5,356 bases of DNA from CAZPWQ01 sp964590495 (GTDB lineage Bacteria; Bacteroidota; Rhodothermia; Balneolales; Balneolaceae), in NCBI GenBank assembly GCA_964590495.1, contig CAZPWQ010000185.1, forward strand, positions 1 through 5,356. Direction: 5' to 3'. How positions within the stretch are numbered: the first letter of the stretch is position 1; each line of letters opens with the position of its first letter. The notes under the pieces were generated by a model. It saw only the letters and a program-made list of their open reading frames with translations. It did no database searches and was not told the DNA's origin. Made by a program: the position numbers and the translations under genes. Positions 5,066 to 5,356 of this stretch are shown piece after piece.

Positions 5066-5356
5066 ATGCTTTTGATCAAGTCTATAATATCAACTTTTGC
5101 AATAATAATAGCGTTAAATTTTGGGATTGATGCACAGGCTCAAAATAACAAGCTGCAGGGCTGGAAAACCAACACCGATAAATCTATTATAGATCTGAGC
5201 GAGTTGAAAACCGGTGGACCTCCCAAAGATGGTATTCCATCAATCGATGATCCGAAATTTATTTCACCTGAAGAGGCACAATCATGGATATCGGGTAAGG
5301 AACCGGTGATTTCATTTACGTACCAGGGAGAAGAACGAGCCTATCCTCTACAAATT
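5066..5356 (+). CDS. DUF3179 domain protein, 5' part only (paralog C)
   Basis: An open frame runs from ATG 5066 through the end of the window (97 codons, no stop). It begins with a Sec signal peptide, MLLIKSIISTFAIIIALNFG, ending near DAQAQ, a normal signal peptidase I site with no lipobox Cys. The mature part then gives LSELKTGGPPKDGIPSIDDPKF, a segment with GKEPVISFTYQGEERAYPLQI, and the window edge. This is the start of the DUF3179 domain (compare GLDGIPSIDDPQF and VKAYPNEVL in paralog A). The protein therefore belongs to the same family but is probably soluble in the periplasm or secreted. It diverges from the sigma gene. A GTG at 5057 is in frame and just downstream of a stop at 5051-5053, so the start lies at 5057 or 5066; ATG is preferred. 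No Shine-Dalgarno site is visible. The remaining two thirds or more of the gene lies outside the window. Confidence 0.88.
   Translation, partial: MLLIKSIISTFAIIIALNFGIDAQAQNNKLQGWKTNTDKSIIDLSELKTGGPPKDGIPSIDDPKFISPEEAQSWISGKEPVISFTYQGEERAYPLQI

Noticed and set aside
5020..5110. Bacteroidota-type promoter (TTTG / TAnnTTTG) near the divergent starts
   Set aside because: Only a near match (atcatttg) was found, with no convincing upstream element at the right spacing.

Overview
The window appears to come from a Gram-negative bacterium of the Balneolota/Rhodothermota/Bacteroidota type. This rests on the moderately low GC, the near absence of Shine-Dalgarno sites, lipoproteins with Asn/Asp-rich linkers after the lipidated Cys, a signal peptide ending in SYGQ, and the style of the DUF3179 and barrel proteins. 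The assignment is from general pattern recognition only.

Layout: six genes lie head to tail on the minus strand and one starts on the plus strand. In minus-strand transcription order they are: an ECF-type sigma factor (5019-4366); a small soluble zinc-finger anti-sigma-like protein (4306-4064); a 252-nt non-coding gap with an inverted-repeat element; an 88-residue lipoprotein that looks like a DUF3179 gene with its middle cut out (3811-3545); an outer-membrane beta-barrel protein whose mature N-terminus carries Cys-x-Cys (3487-2498); and two full-length tandem DUF3179 lipoproteins (2535-1390 and 1360-248). Downstream of the last gene, 1-247 holds a striking imperfect palindrome of about 130 nt. 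Divergent from the sigma gene, only 46 nt away, a further DUF3179 paralog starts on the plus strand at 5066 and runs off the window; it has an ordinary Sec signal instead of a lipoprotein signal.

How the genes may work together: the barrel and the two complete DUF3179 genes are tightly packed (38-nt overlap, then a 29-nt gap) and are probably co-transcribed. All the DUF3179 products and the barrel are predicted to be exported, and the sigma/anti-sigma pair sits between the divergent DUF3179 genes. The simplest reading is an envelope module built around several DUF3179 proteins with its own regulator. DUF3179 has no function I can state with confidence, so this is the part of the window most likely to be undescribed. 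The most solid unusual observations are the internally deleted paralog, the 46-bp identical tract shared by the 3' ends of the two tandem paralogs, and the two structured intergenic elements, which share a CCCGA/TCGGG hairpin.
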